The notes under the pieces: generated by a model
Told to the model about the DNA's origin: nothing
The model's database searches: none
What the model saw: the letters and a program-made list of their open reading frames with translations, nothing else
Assembly: GCA_000433455.1 (NCBI GenBank)
Contig: HF992479.1
Location: forward strand, 22,693 to 56,442
DNA length: 33,750 bases
Source: Mycoplasma sp. CAG:877
Lineage (GTDB): Bacteria > Bacillota_I > Bacilli_A > RF39 > UBA660
Direction of reading: 5' to 3'
Shown: positions 15,823 to 24,008 of the stretch, in pieces
Position numbering within the stretch: position 1 is the first letter of the stretch
Layout: every line of letters begins with the position of its first letter
Position numbers and translations under genes: made by a program

Positions 15823-17004
15823 TTATTCTCCTTTTATTAATCTTATCATTGAATACTCTTTTAGTTTATGAGGAAATTTTAGTTTTAGAACTTGTTCTGG
15901 ATGTCTAGCTAGTTCTAATTCTTGCATATTTTCATCATATATTTTATCTATTTTATATTTATATACTTCTCCATCAGGGGTAAATATTTCTGTCATATCA
16001 CCTGGTTTGAAGTAGTTTCTTTCTACTAGAATGATACAGTTATTTTCCTCATCATATCCTGTAATTAATCCTAAGTAATCTTGGTTAGACAATTCTTGTC
16101 TTCCTGAATAGTATTGATCAGTATAGTCTGCTTCTTTTAAGAAGAATTGGGTTGATACTTCTCTATTGGCAACTCTACTTAGTCGATATTCTAAGACTTT
16201 CATTATATCTTCTGTTAGAGTGTTATTATAATATCTATCTATTATTTCACGATATGTTCCAATTACTGTTGCTAGATAATATAGAGAACGCATTCTTCCT
16301 TCTACTTTTAGACTTTTTACACCTATTTCTATTAGGTCTTTGATGTATTCTGCCATATTTAGATCTTTTGTTGCCATAGTAAAATCTTTATCTTCTGTAG
16401 TTTTAAAGGCAAAACGACATACTTGAGCACAGCCTCCACGATTAGCATCTCTATTAGTTACGTAGTTTGATAGAGCACAACGTCCTGAGTAACAAGTACA
16501 CATAGCACCATGAATAAAGACTTCAATATCCATACCAGTCTTTTCAATTATTTCTTTCATACCATCTTTACCTACTTCTCTAGCAAGAACTACTCTATCT
16601 ACGCCTTCGTTTTTAAAATATTCAACAGCTTTATAATTACTTGTTGAGTTTTGAGTAGATAGATGTACTTCTACATTTTTATGTTTATTTTTAATGTAGA
16701 AAATAATAAATGGGTCACTAACAATAAATGCATCTATTCCACAAGCTACAACATTATCTATATAACTTTCTACATCTTGCATATCTTCATTATGAAAAAC
16801 AATATTTAAAGTAAGATATACTTTTTTATTTAGTTTATGTGCAAAAGTACAACCTTCTTTTATTTCTTCTAGTGAGAAATTTGTAGCATTAGCCCTTAGA
16901 CTATAAGCTTGTCCACCAATGTAGACTGCATCTGCTCCATATAGTAAAGTTACTTTTAATCTTTCTAAATCACCTGCTGGTGATAATAATTCTACTCTAG
17001 TCAT
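15823..17004 (-). CDS. trhP2: U32 family protein TrhP2 (tRNA prephenate-dependent hydroxylation)
   Basis: A 393-aa U32 family protein. N-terminal VELLSPAGDLERLKVTLLYGADAVYIGG, and the family signature around residues 160-200: FIHGAMCTCYSGRCALS and RGGCAQVCR with clustered cysteines. A C-terminal beta domain (about 300-390) is present as in the longer U32 proteins. It matches B. subtilis YrrO/TrhP2, which with TrhP1 makes 5-hydroxyuridine at the wobble position of some tRNAs; TrmR, encoded upstream here, then methylates it. The ATG overlaps the trhP1 stop by 8 bases. The historical peptidase label is probably misleading for this subgroup. Confidence 0.9.
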   Translation of the reverse strand: MTRVELLSPAGDLERLKVTLLYGADAVYIGGQAYSLRANATNFSLEEIKEGCTFAHKLNKKVYLTLNIVFHNEDMQDVESYIDNVVACGIDAFIVSDPFIIFYIKNKHKNVEVHLSTQNSTSNYKAVEYFKNEGVDRVVLAREVGKDGMKEIIEKTGMDIEVFIHGAMCTCYSGRCALSNYVTNRDANRGGCAQVCRFAFKTTEDKDFTMATKDLNMAEYIKDLIEIGVKSLKVEGRMRSLYYLATVIGTYREIIDRYYNNTLTEDIMKVLEYRLSRVANREVSTQFFLKEADYTDQYYSGRQELSNQDYLGLITGYDEENNCIILVERNYFKPGDMTEIFTPDGEVYKYKIDKIYDENMQELELARHPEQVLKLKFPHKLKEYSMIRLIKGE

Positions 17005-17860
17005 TTTTCTTCACCCTATATATTGTCTTTTTAAAGAAGAAGTTAGTGAAGTCTCCTAGACTCTTATATTTTTCGATATATTCTTCATCTTGACAATTTC
17101 CTTCTATATATTTTTTGGTATCAGACAAAATATTAATAAATAGTTCTTCTTCTATTCCATATTCTCTTAGTATTATGTATGGACATGATGCTTGATATAG
17201 GCTTTTTATAATACTGCTGGCATTAGTTATTTTATTTAAATAGAAGTTAGTACCTAAATTATCTTCTTCTACTAAGTAATCTGTCTCAGTAGCTTTTTCA
17301 GTAATAATTAAGTCTTTTTTAGGAGATTTATTTAGGTCTTTATAATAGTTTGTTAAAAGACTTCTCTTAGAAAAGGCAACGCTTGGAATACTAAATGTTT
17401 CAACTAGAGGAGTTATTTTACTTTTTTCAATTATTTCTAGTATTTCTTCTAAAGTAATTTCTTTACTTAGGGCAGCATACTTTACACCTTTACTGTAGTA
17501 ATAATCACATGTTTTATAATTATTAACCATATATGTTTGATTCCATACTAAGTCTGTTTTTAAGTTTAATTCTTTTTTTAATTCTAAGACTGCTAGATCA
17601 TAGAAAAAGATTCCTGTTAGGTTTAATTTATCTAGTTCTAGAAGAGTTTTCTTTAGTTCTTCTATATCGTTATTAAAAAAGTTTTTATTTACATTAACAA
17701 ATATTTCTAGAGAAGAATTATTTTCTGTTACAGATTTTATTTCTTCCAAGGTATAAGTTTTAGAACTTTGTACTGAATAGTCTTTTAGGGATAAAATTAG
17801 ACCATCAGTATTTTTTAATAGTTCTTTATTTTCAATATTTCCTTCTACTAATATTTTCAT
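16997..17860 (-). CDS. trhP1: U32 family protein TrhP1 (tRNA hydroxylation partner)
   Basis: A 287-aa protein, shorter and more divergent than TrhP2, lacking the Cys-rich U32 signature. It keeps the barrel-like pattern (ILVEGNIENKELLKNTDGLI; LEIFVNVNKNFFNNDIEELK; GIFFYDLAVLELKK; YYSKGVKYAALSKEITLEEI). Position immediately before trhP2 and length match B. subtilis YrrN/TrhP1. AAAGAGGT precedes the ATG. It starts a new transcription unit after the terminator at 17924-17951. Confidence 0.85.
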   Translation of the reverse strand: MKILVEGNIENKELLKNTDGLILSLKDYSVQSSKTYTLEEIKSVTENNSSLEIFVNVNKNFFNNDIEELKKTLLELDKLNLTGIFFYDLAVLELKKELNLKTDLVWNQTYMVNNYKTCDYYYSKGVKYAALSKEITLEEILEIIEKSKITPLVETFSIPSVAFSKRSLLTNYYKDLNKSPKKDLIITEKATETDYLVEEDNLGTNFYLNKITNASSIIKSLYQASCPYIILREYGIEEELFINILSDTKKYIEGNCQDEEYIEKYKSLGDFTNFFFKKTIYRVKKND

Positions 17861-17896
17861 ATTTACCTCTTTTCTTGTTACATATTTATTGCTTAT

Positions 17897-17905
17897 ATCA
17901 TAACA
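17897..17905 (-). promoter_or_regulatory. Extended -10 promoter of trhP1
   Basis: Minus-strand TGTTATGAT (TG-n-TATGAT) lies 37 bases before the trhP1 start. No convincing -35 box; the extended -10 would compensate. Confidence 0.45.
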
Positions 17906-17923
17906 TAATTTGTCGATTATGGC

Positions 17924-17951
17924 GAAAAAAAGAAGAAAGATTAACTTTCTT
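17924..17951 (-). terminator. Terminator at the end of the ireB-to-17941 unit
   Basis: A 7-bp stem (AAGAAAG / CTTTCTT, 17933-17939 with 17945-17951), 5-base loop, then a T-rich tail including seven T. The stem includes the last codons and stop of the gene ending at 17941. Confidence 0.8.
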
Positions 17952-18720
17952 GTTCGGAACCTGTTATTTGAAATGCAAATGTTTCTTCTTTGTAAAATTC
18001 TTCTTCACTAAATATTGATTTAGTTGCGAAGGCACGATAGGCAACTAAGTTTTTATTACTTATATAGTATTCTACATTATCTAAGTAGTTTGAAACTTCT
18101 CGATACTTTAGAAAACAGTCATAGTTACATTCTTTGGATGTTAAGTAGCCTTCTTTTACTTCTTCATTATAATAATTTCTAAATTTACTCTCAATAGTTT
18201 TTTCTACGTCAGTTTTTCTTAGATTATATAAAGCTAGAATCTCATCGTCGTTAAGTAGACTTATAGTTTTTAGGTTTATATTATAAGTTTTAAATTCTAC
18301 AACTGGTACTAACTTAGTATTATCAATTGTTTTTAAAACGAGAGATAATATTTCTCCATTTGTTTCATACTCATATATTATTACACTATTCTTTTTATTT
18401 GCTAGAGTCTGACAGTTGGCTAATATTTCTGAGTTTATTTTTTCAACTGTATCTGACTTTATATTTATATAGGGAACATCTATTGGATAGTTAGAATTAT
18501 CATTACTAAATCTAGTAAGTACTAGAGGAGAATTCTTATCTATTTTTATATTCTTGTAGTTTTTGATATTGTTTTGATATATATAGAAATATATTATTCC
18601 AAAGATGGTTAAAACAGCTAATCCTAGTTGAAGATATTGTACAGGATGAAGATCTTTCATAGTTTTTTTAGTCTGTTTTTTCTTCTTTGTAGTAGGTTCT
18701 TTTTTATCATAAATTATCAT
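17941..18720 (-). CDS. Single-pass membrane protein with RsiV/PdaC-like exterior domain
   Basis: A 259-aa protein. A Lys/Thr-rich cytoplasmic N-terminus (KKKKQTKKTMK) precedes one membrane helix (about 29-48), then an exterior domain. YPIDVPYINIKSDTVEKINSEILANCQ, followed by strands with SVIIYEYETNGEILSLVL, has the feel of the DUF4163/DUF3298 (PdaC/RsiV-like) fold. The second half has a Cys pair (CNYDC) and the NLVAYRAFATKSIFS strand. AGGAGG precedes the start. It lies 34 bases after the VirB2-NlpC gene, so it may belong with that envelope protein, for example as a regulator or cell-wall factor. The fold call is tentative. Confidence 0.6.
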   Translation of the reverse strand: MIIYDKKEPTTKKKKQTKKTMKDLHPVQYLQLGLAVLTIFGIIYFYIYQNNIKNYKNIKIDKNSPLVLTRFSNDNSNYPIDVPYINIKSDTVEKINSEILANCQTLANKKNSVIIYEYETNGEILSLVLKTIDNTKLVPVVEFKTYNINLKTISLLNDDEILALYNLRKTDVEKTIESKFRNYYNEEVKEGYLTSKECNYDCFLKYREVSNYLDNVEYYISNKNLVAYRAFATKSIFSEEEFYKEETFAFQITGSEQES

Positions 18721-18754
18721 AGTATCCTCCTAATTACCAGTTCCTTATTATTCT

Positions 18755-19555
18755 TTAATTAACACCATTTATGCGCATTATTCCTAAAAGACTTTTGGCA
18801 TTATAGTTATAATCTGAAGTTATTTTTACACCATCTCTAGAGTTTGATGCATGTACTATTTCGTTACCATTTCCGGTTGCGATTGCGACATGGTTTTCAT
18901 ACATGACAATGTCTCCGGCTCTTATGTCTGATGGTGATACTAAGGTATAACTACTCTTATCATTCCACTGAGTTGAGGTTGTTCTATTTAAGCTAATTCC
19001 AAAGTGACGGAAAACACCTTGAACAAAACCAGAGCAATCTGTTGGGGTATATGGTAATTCACCATTCCAAGTTCCACCATAAACATATCTTTGTCCAACG
19101 AATTGTTTAGCATAATTTGCGATTTGTTGACCTGTTGCACTACCTTTTGTAGTACTACTACTTGATTGGGGAGTTGAAGAATAATAACTTGTTACGTATG
19201 GAGTTACAGGAGTACTTGCTATTTCTTCTTCTATTTCTGCAGCACTTTTCCAACAAGCACCTACTTCTACACCTTGTGGCATAATATTGAAGAATAGATT
19301 TATGATAGTTGGCATTATAAAACACATTACTGCTGCTATTATCCTATTAAATAAGGGCTTAGTACCTTTTTTATCGTCAGGATTCATCATTAATTTAATT
19401 AATCCAATTATAAAAGAGATTAATAATAGAATTGGAGCTACTAATTGTATTAAATTTAGAGCTCGATGTAATATGGATAGTAGTTGAGCTAAACCATAGT
19501 CACTACAGCAATTTTGTAATTCTTCACTGCATGCTAGTAATTGGACTAATTTCAT
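18755..19555 (-). CDS. VirB2/TrbC-like membrane hairpin fused to NlpC/P60 peptidase
   Basis: A 266-aa fusion. Residues 20-95 form a two-helix membrane hairpin with a charged loop (NPDDKKGTKPLFNRI) and Phe-x-x-Pro in the second helix, like the VirB2-like proteins at 1929-2387 and 2464-2814. A Ser/Thr/Pro-rich linker (about 112-142) leads to an NlpC/P60 (C40) domain with Cys174 in DCSGFV, His222 in ENHVAIATG and His235 in IVHASN, so it looks active. Such domains cut peptidoglycan stem peptides; the design resembles VirB1/TrwN-like helpers that open the wall for a secretion machine. It is inserted between trmR and trhP1, 16 bases after trmR. AGGTGAAGT precedes the ATG. Confidence 0.85.
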   Translation of the reverse strand: MKLVQLLACSEELQNCCSDYGLAQLLSILHRALNLIQLVAPILLLISFIIGLIKLMMNPDDKKGTKPLFNRIIAAVMCFIMPTIINLFFNIMPQGVEVGACWKSAAEIEEEIASTPVTPYVTSYYSSTPQSSSSTTKGSATGQQIANYAKQFVGQRYVYGGTWNGELPYTPTDCSGFVQGVFRHFGISLNRTTSTQWNDKSSYTLVSPSDIRAGDIVMYENHVAIATGNGNEIVHASNSRDGVKITSDYNYNAKSLLGIMRINGVN

Positions 19556-19571
19556 AATACTTCACCTGTTT

Positions 19572-20174
19572 CTATTTATTTTCTATTTTTTTACTTACGG
19601 ATATCCCGTCTCCTATACTTAAAAATTCTGTTTGATAGCGATCGTTTGCTTTTAAGAAGTTAATATATTCTTTTACTTTGCGAACTAGGGCACGTAAATT
19701 TCTACTTTCAATTTCTTCTTCTTTTTTCTTTACTAATCCATGAAATTCGAGATTATCTGTTACGATAACTCCTCCTGGATTTAAGTTTCTTTCAAACTTT
19801 TCGAAGAACTTAATACTTTGAGCTTTAGCAGCATCTATAAATATTAAGTCATATTTACCTTCAATATTAACGTCTAGGGCATCATTAAAAATTAATGTTA
19901 TTCTATTTTCAAGATTTAATTTTTTGATATTTTTTAGAGCTTCTAAATATCTTTTTTCATCACGCTCTATTGTTGTTACTGTTAGGTTGGGATTAGCTAG
20001 TGCCATCATTATAGCAGAATAGCCTATAGCTGTTCCAATTTCTAAAACAGTATTTATTTTATTTTCTACTATGTATTTTGTCAAGAACTCAATACCATCA
20101 TCTAACATAATTGGAACATTATTTTCTTTAGCATAGGTACGAATTTCTTTTACTATTTCATATGCATTATTCAC
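19572..20174 (-). CDS. trmR: tRNA 5-hydroxyuridine methyltransferase TrmR (YrrM-like)
   Basis: A 200-aa class I SAM-dependent O-methyltransferase (methyltransferase 3 family). The SAM-binding motif is VLEIGTAIGYSAIMMA (about 40-55), followed by TTIERDEKRY and FIDAAKAQ near 110-118, and VIVTDNLEFHG. B. subtilis YrrM/TrmR methylates 5-hydroxyuridine at tRNA position 34 to 5-methoxyuridine, acting after TrhP1/TrhP2, which are encoded downstream here. The start is a GTG with AAAGGTGA before it. It follows mltG by 12 bases. Confidence 0.88.
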   Translation of the reverse strand: MNNAYEIVKEIRTYAKENNVPIMLDDGIEFLTKYIVENKINTVLEIGTAIGYSAIMMALANPNLTVTTIERDEKRYLEALKNIKKLNLENRITLIFNDALDVNIEGKYDLIFIDAAKAQSIKFFEKFERNLNPGGVIVTDNLEFHGLVKKKEEEIESRNLRALVRKVKEYINFLKANDRYQTEFLSIGDGISVSKKIENK

Positions 20175-20186
20175 TTATAGTCACCT

Positions 20187-21263
20187 TTATCTTTTCCATT
20201 TACCAGTCTTTATTAACTCTTCTTTTTTCTTGGTATGTTCTGCTGCTGTTGCAAAGAAGTATGTGTTTCCTTCATTATCTGAAATAAAGAATAAGTTGTT
20301 TGTTTTATTAGGATTTATAGCTGCATCAATAGCATTTAAACCTGGCATAGAAATTGGTCCGACTGGTAGTCCTGATACAACATAAGTATTGTAAGGATTT
20401 TTGTTAGCCATCATTTCAGCTGTTGCTATTCCTACGTCACTAAATTCTAAGCCCATTCCATAATATGAAGTAGCACAACTTTGTAATTGCATACCTATTT
20501 GAATACGATTATAGAAAACTGAAGATATATCTTTAAAGTCTTTTATCTTACCCTCTTTTTCTATTACTGAAGCTAGTGTTAGTATTTCGTGAATTGATAA
20601 GTTACTAGCCTCAAGACTTGTTTTGTATGTTGTTAGTTTCTTATCCATTTCATTTAACATTGTTTCTATTATGGTTGTTACTTCTACATCTTTATTAGCA
20701 AAGTAATATGTGTCTGGGAATAGGTATCCTTCTAATGGATAATAAATACTTGGATTTAGTATATCATCTGTTAAAAACCAATACTTTGTAATTAAACTAT
20801 TTAGATATGTTTTATCTTTAAAAATACTTTCTGTTTCTTCTTGAGTATTATTAGTATTATTTACAATTACACCTATATAGTCTGTTACTCTTTTTCCTTC
20901 TTTAAAGGTAAGTTTTATAGAATCTGGATTATAATTATTTCCTTCAACTAAGACTTTTACTATTTTATCTAGTGACATACTCTTTTTCAAAGTATACGTA
21001 CTGGCCTTCATATTCGAAGTGTTGTTTATTTTAACATATATTTTGAAAAAAGTCGTGTTTTTTATTAAGTTTTTTTCTTTTAAAATTTTTGCTATTGTTG
21101 ATACTCCAGAACCTTGAGGAATAGTAACTGTTATTTCTTCAGTACTTTTTCTATCTACTGGGGCTTTAAGTATGTTCCAAGTACATAGTGCTAAAATTGA
21201 TACGATGATAAGTATACCTAGTACTACTATTACATAGAACAATGGTTTTGCTTTTCTCTTCAC
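20187..21263 (-). CDS. mltG: Endolytic transglycosylase MltG
   Basis: A 358-aa membrane-anchored MltG (YceG-like). A basic start, one membrane helix (about 8-30), a LysM-like region (VTIPQGSGVSTIAKILKEKN), then the catalytic domain with LASVIEKEGK (catalytic Glu near 235) and LPVGPISMPGLNAIDAAINP. It cleaves nascent peptidoglycan strands and sets glycan chain ends. The GTG at 21263 is chosen: AAGGAG lies 9 bases before it, whereas the in-frame ATG at 21305 has no ribosome site and lies within the previous gene. Same order as Bacillus yrrL. Confidence 0.93.
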   Translation of the reverse strand: MKRKAKPLFYVIVVLGILIIVSILALCTWNILKAPVDRKSTEEITVTIPQGSGVSTIAKILKEKNLIKNTTFFKIYVKINNTSNMKASTYTLKKSMSLDKIVKVLVEGNNYNPDSIKLTFKEGKRVTDYIGVIVNNTNNTQEETESIFKDKTYLNSLITKYWFLTDDILNPSIYYPLEGYLFPDTYYFANKDVEVTTIIETMLNEMDKKLTTYKTSLEASNLSIHEILTLASVIEKEGKIKDFKDISSVFYNRIQIGMQLQSCATSYYGMGLEFSDVGIATAEMMANKNPYNTYVVSGLPVGPISMPGLNAIDAAINPNKTNNLFFISDNEGNTYFFATAAEHTKKKEELIKTGKWKR

Positions 21264-21294
21264 TGCCAAAATCTCCTTCTTAAAAAATAAAGAG

Positions 21295-21588
21295 CTATTG
21301 CTCATTATTTTGTTGTTCTACTTTTTTCTTAACTTCTTCTTGTAGTGTATCTAAAATTGTTTCAATTACTTTCCATTCTTTTTCTGTTTCGATTGGTTCT
21401 AGTTTTGTATTTTCATCTTCCGGATTATAAACTGATGCAAAAACTTGAACGTTTCCAGTCTCATCTAATGAATTATCTGTATAGACAATATAATTTTTAT
21501 TTGTTTCTTCACTTTCAAAAGTAAATAATACGTCATATTCCTTTTCTTGTCCTTTTTCATCTAATAACACAAATTTATTTTCTTTCAT
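21295..21588 (-). CDS. DUF1292 family protein (YrzB-like)
   Basis: A 97-aa acidic protein with the DUF1292 pattern: FVLLDEKGQEKEYDVLFTFE, then YIVYTDNS, VQVFASVYNP, LEPIETEKEWKVIETILDTL. It ends in a Lys/Gln/Asn-rich tail. Function is not established. It overlaps ruvX by 4 bases (ATGA) and sits between ruvX and mltG exactly as yrzB does in Bacillus. Confidence 0.88.
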   Translation of the reverse strand: MKENKFVLLDEKGQEKEYDVLFTFESEETNKNYIVYTDNSLDETGNVQVFASVYNPEDENTKLEPIETEKEWKVIETILDTLQEEVKKKVEQQNNEQ

Positions 21589-22007
21589 TTTTTTCTTCCT
21601 TCCCTATCTAAATAAGATTGTAATATTATTGTTGCTGCTAAACTATCAACAACTGTTTTTCTTTTCTTTCGTGATACGTTTCCCATAATTAATGTATCTG
21701 TTGCACTTTTTGTAGTTAGTCTTTCATCTTGTAGGTAAATTGGTATGGTTAGAACCTTTTCGAGATTTTCTTTAAATGCTAGACTAAGTTCACCTTTTGG
21801 ACCAATTGTATTATTCATGTTCTTAGGAAAGCCTAAAACTATGGCCTCTATCTTTAACTCTGATACTAGTTTTTTTACTTCTTCAATTAATCTATCATAC
21901 TCTTCGTTATGACGAATAACTGTGTAACTGCTAGCAATTAAACCGGTACTATCGCTTTGGGCAACACCTAGTGTTCTACTTCCTAAGTCTAATCCTAAAT
22001 ATTTCAT
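21585..22007 (-). CDS. ruvX: RuvX/YqgF pre-16S rRNA nuclease family
   Basis: A 140-aa RNase H-fold protein: GLDLGSRTLGVAQSD (first catalytic Asp in LDLG), VLGFPKNMNNTIGPKG, YLQDERLTTKSA and VDSLAATIILQSYL (last Asp). YqgF proteins process the 5' end of pre-16S rRNA. Its ATG overlaps the ireB stop (ATGA) and its stop overlaps the DUF1292 start. Complete, typical length. Confidence 0.95.
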   Translation of the reverse strand: MKYLGLDLGSRTLGVAQSDSTGLIASSYTVIRHNEEYDRLIEEVKKLVSELKIEAIVLGFPKNMNNTIGPKGELSLAFKENLEKVLTIPIYLQDERLTTKSATDTLIMGNVSRKKRKTVVDSLAATIILQSYLDREGRKK

Positions 22008-22258
22008 TTGTTTTCTTTTTGAAATTCCTCTAATAAAATCTCAACGATTTTAGCACGATCAATTTCTTGGATTTTATTTCTAGCATCTTTATAACTAGAT
22101 ATATAGCCCGGATCTCCAGAAATTAAGTATCCAACAATTTGATTCGTAGGATTATATCCTCTTTCTTTTAATGCAACATAAACTTCATTTAAGATGTCTC
22201 TAGTTATCTTTGTATCAATACTTTTTAACTCAAATAAACTAGTCTTGTCTTGTGACAC
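22004..22258 (-). CDS. ireB: IreB family regulatory protein (DUF965)
   Basis: An 84-aa protein with the compact IreB fold: LNEVYVALKERGYNPTNQIV, GYLISGDPGYISSYKDARN, IVEILLEEFQ. In enterococci IreB is a phosphorylation target of the PASTA kinase IreK and tunes cell-wall stress resistance and MurAA activity. The N-terminal Thr-containing segment resembles the phosphorylated region. GTG start with GAGGTGAT before it. First gene of the unit running to 17941. Confidence 0.92.
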   Translation of the reverse strand: MSQDKTSLFELKSIDTKITRDILNEVYVALKERGYNPTNQIVGYLISGDPGYISSYKDARNKIQEIDRAKIVEILLEEFQKENK

Positions 22259-22291
22259 ATTATCACCTCATTTTATCTCTATTATGTATTT

Positions 22292-22320
22292 ATTTTATCA
22301 TTATTTTTTAGGCTTTACAA
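22292..22320 (-). promoter_or_regulatory. Promoter of the ireB-ruvX-mltG-trmR unit
   Basis: Minus-strand TTGTAA (22315-22320), 17-base spacer, TAAAAT (22292-22297) with TGA directly before it. It lies between the rhomboid stop and the ireB start. Confidence 0.7.
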
Positions 22321-22326
22321 TATTTT

Positions 22327-23478
22327 CTATGCAGAATAGACAAATGCCATATAAATTACAAAGGCTAAGAATAAAATTGTAACAATTAAGCCATTTATTT
22401 TTTCAAAGTTACTACTTTTATTCTTTACACCTAGGGCAACTGTTATTAGAGCACCACCTAAAAGACCACCGATGTGTGCTGAATTATCTATTCCTGGTAC
22501 TAGGAAACCAATTCCTAAGTTCATTAGAATTAAAGGAATAATTTGACTTTTTACAACGTTTCCTAAATATACACGATAGTGATATCCAAAATATACTAAT
22601 GATCCCATTAGACCAAAGATTGCTCCTGATGCTCCTATTGAGTAATAATTACCAGCAAATGTTACGGAAAATAATGAACCTATTAGCGCTGAAAATAAGT
22701 ATACTATTAGATATTTTGGTTTTCCTAAAAAGCTTTCTAGTTGACTACCAATAATTGCTAGTGCATAACAGTTAAAGAATAAGTGGAAGATATTAGCATG
22801 AATAAATGTTCCAGTTATTAAACGATAGTATTGCCCAGCTCTTACAGCAGGACCATAGATACTATACTTATCAAGTAAGGCATTATATGTGCCAAATAAA
22901 ATTGGTATTATATACATAAGGATGTTAATAATAACTAGTGAATAAGTAATAATTGGCTTTTTCATTTTAAAAACATTCTCTACTCTTTTAGCATCAGCTT
23001 GATTGTGTTTTTCAATGTCATTAGTTATTTTCATGAATAGTTCCATTCCCTTCTCTGTAAATGATAGTTTCTTCGTTAAATCTGGAAAAGCTTTAGTTAA
23101 AATTTCATTTTTATCAATATCCTCTTCTTCTGTTAATTTTATACAAAGAGCATCTGGATTCTCTGATAAATTTTCAGTTACATTATCTCCTAAATTTAAG
23201 AATATACTTATAACATTCATCTTTAGAGAAAGAGTTTTTTTACGTATTTTCTTTAAAATTCTCTTAGTTTTAAATTTATCAAAATCAAATTGTTCATCAT
23301 TATGGATATAGCCAGAAACAATTCTAACTACTTTGTAATCTTCATTTAGATTTTCAAGCCAAATTTCATTTTCTACACCTTGAAGAATAATTGGATTATA
23401 ATTTTTTTCAGTTATGAAGTAATGTAATAGTTTCATTACAATTACGTTTTTATTGTCTTGCATTATTTCTGATTCCAT
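22327..23478 (-). CDS. Rhomboid intramembrane serine protease with soluble N-domain
   Basis: A 383-aa protein. Residues 1-170 are soluble and charged; residues 176-383 hold about seven membrane helices. Active-site Ser285 is in GASG and His335 in NSAHIGG; Asn236 in FHLFFN is the usual oxyanion residue. The layout matches YqgP/GluP-type rhomboids of Bacilli, whose N-domain binds metal and which help remove membrane proteins such as transporters. Start ATG with AGGAGG. Divergent from tspO across a 65-base AT-rich gap that must hold both promoters. Confidence 0.92.
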   Translation of the reverse strand: MESEIMQDNKNVIVMKLLHYFITEKNYNPIILQGVENEIWLENLNEDYKVVRIVSGYIHNDEQFDFDKFKTKRILKKIRKKTLSLKMNVISIFLNLGDNVTENLSENPDALCIKLTEEEDIDKNEILTKAFPDLTKKLSFTEKGMELFMKITNDIEKHNQADAKRVENVFKMKKPIITYSLVIINILMYIIPILFGTYNALLDKYSIYGPAVRAGQYYRLITGTFIHANIFHLFFNCYALAIIGSQLESFLGKPKYLIVYLFSALIGSLFSVTFAGNYYSIGASGAIFGLMGSLVYFGYHYRVYLGNVVKSQIIPLILMNLGIGFLVPGIDNSAHIGGLLGGALITVALGVKNKSSNFEKINGLIVTILFLAFVIYMAFVYSA

Positions 23479-23543
23479 TTTTTCCTCCTAAAATATAATA
23501 TTATTATATACTAAAACATAAAATAAAGAAAGAGGTGTTTATT

Positions 23544-24008
23544 TTGTTAAAAAAAGTATTTATTTTTACATTATGTTTATTGCCATGGTTCTTATCTTCT
23601 ATTATTCCAGTAGATTATAGTTATTTTGATACTTTAAAGTTACCATTCTTTTGTCCACCTAAAGCTTTTTATGGTATTGCTTGGTCTTTAATTTATATTT
23701 TGCTTGCTACTAGTATTTATGGAATAGTTACTAATTATAAGTTTAGGGATATACCTAAGTCTTATAAGACTAGCTTAGCTATTAATTATGTTTTGAATCA
23801 GGCTTATACTTTGATTTTCTTTGGACTTAAGAATAACTTTTTAGCGTTTGCTGATTGTGTTGCTGTTTTTATATCATGTTTATTTTTGTATCATGAGACT
23901 AATAGTTTAAGAGAAAAAAGTAGTAAGTTTTTAGACCCTTACGTACTTTTATCTTTGTTTGCTTCTATTTTATCTTTAACTATTTATGTTATGAATACAG
24001 GCTTATAG
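23544..24008 (+). CDS. tspO: TspO/MBR family membrane protein
   Basis: A 154-aa protein with five hydrophobic helices. LKLPFFCPPKAFYGIAWSLI matches the TspO signature (Pro-Phe-Phe-x-Pro-x5-Gly-x-x-Trp), and NYVLNQAYTLIFFGLKN matches the second conserved helix. TspO proteins bind porphyrins or sterol-like ligands and are linked to stress and tetrapyrrole handling. The TTG at 23544 is preferred: AGAGGTG lies 6 bases before it, and the in-frame GTG at 23535 is part of that site. One of two protein genes on the plus strand; its 3' end overlaps the ASCH gene by 6 bases. Confidence 0.85.
   Translation: MLKKVFIFTLCLLPWFLSSIIPVDYSYFDTLKLPFFCPPKAFYGIAWSLIYILLATSIYGIVTNYKFRDIPKSYKTSLAINYVLNQAYTLIFFGLKNNFLAFADCVAVFISCLFLYHETNSLREKSSKFLDPYVLLSLFASILSLTIYVMNTGL

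Noticed and set aside
21263..21305. ATG at 21305 as the mltG start, and a GAGC/GCTC hairpin between DUF1292 and mltG
   Set aside because: The ATG has no ribosome site and lies in the previous gene, while the GTG at 21263 has AAGGAG. The hairpin has only 4 bp, so it is not called as a terminator.
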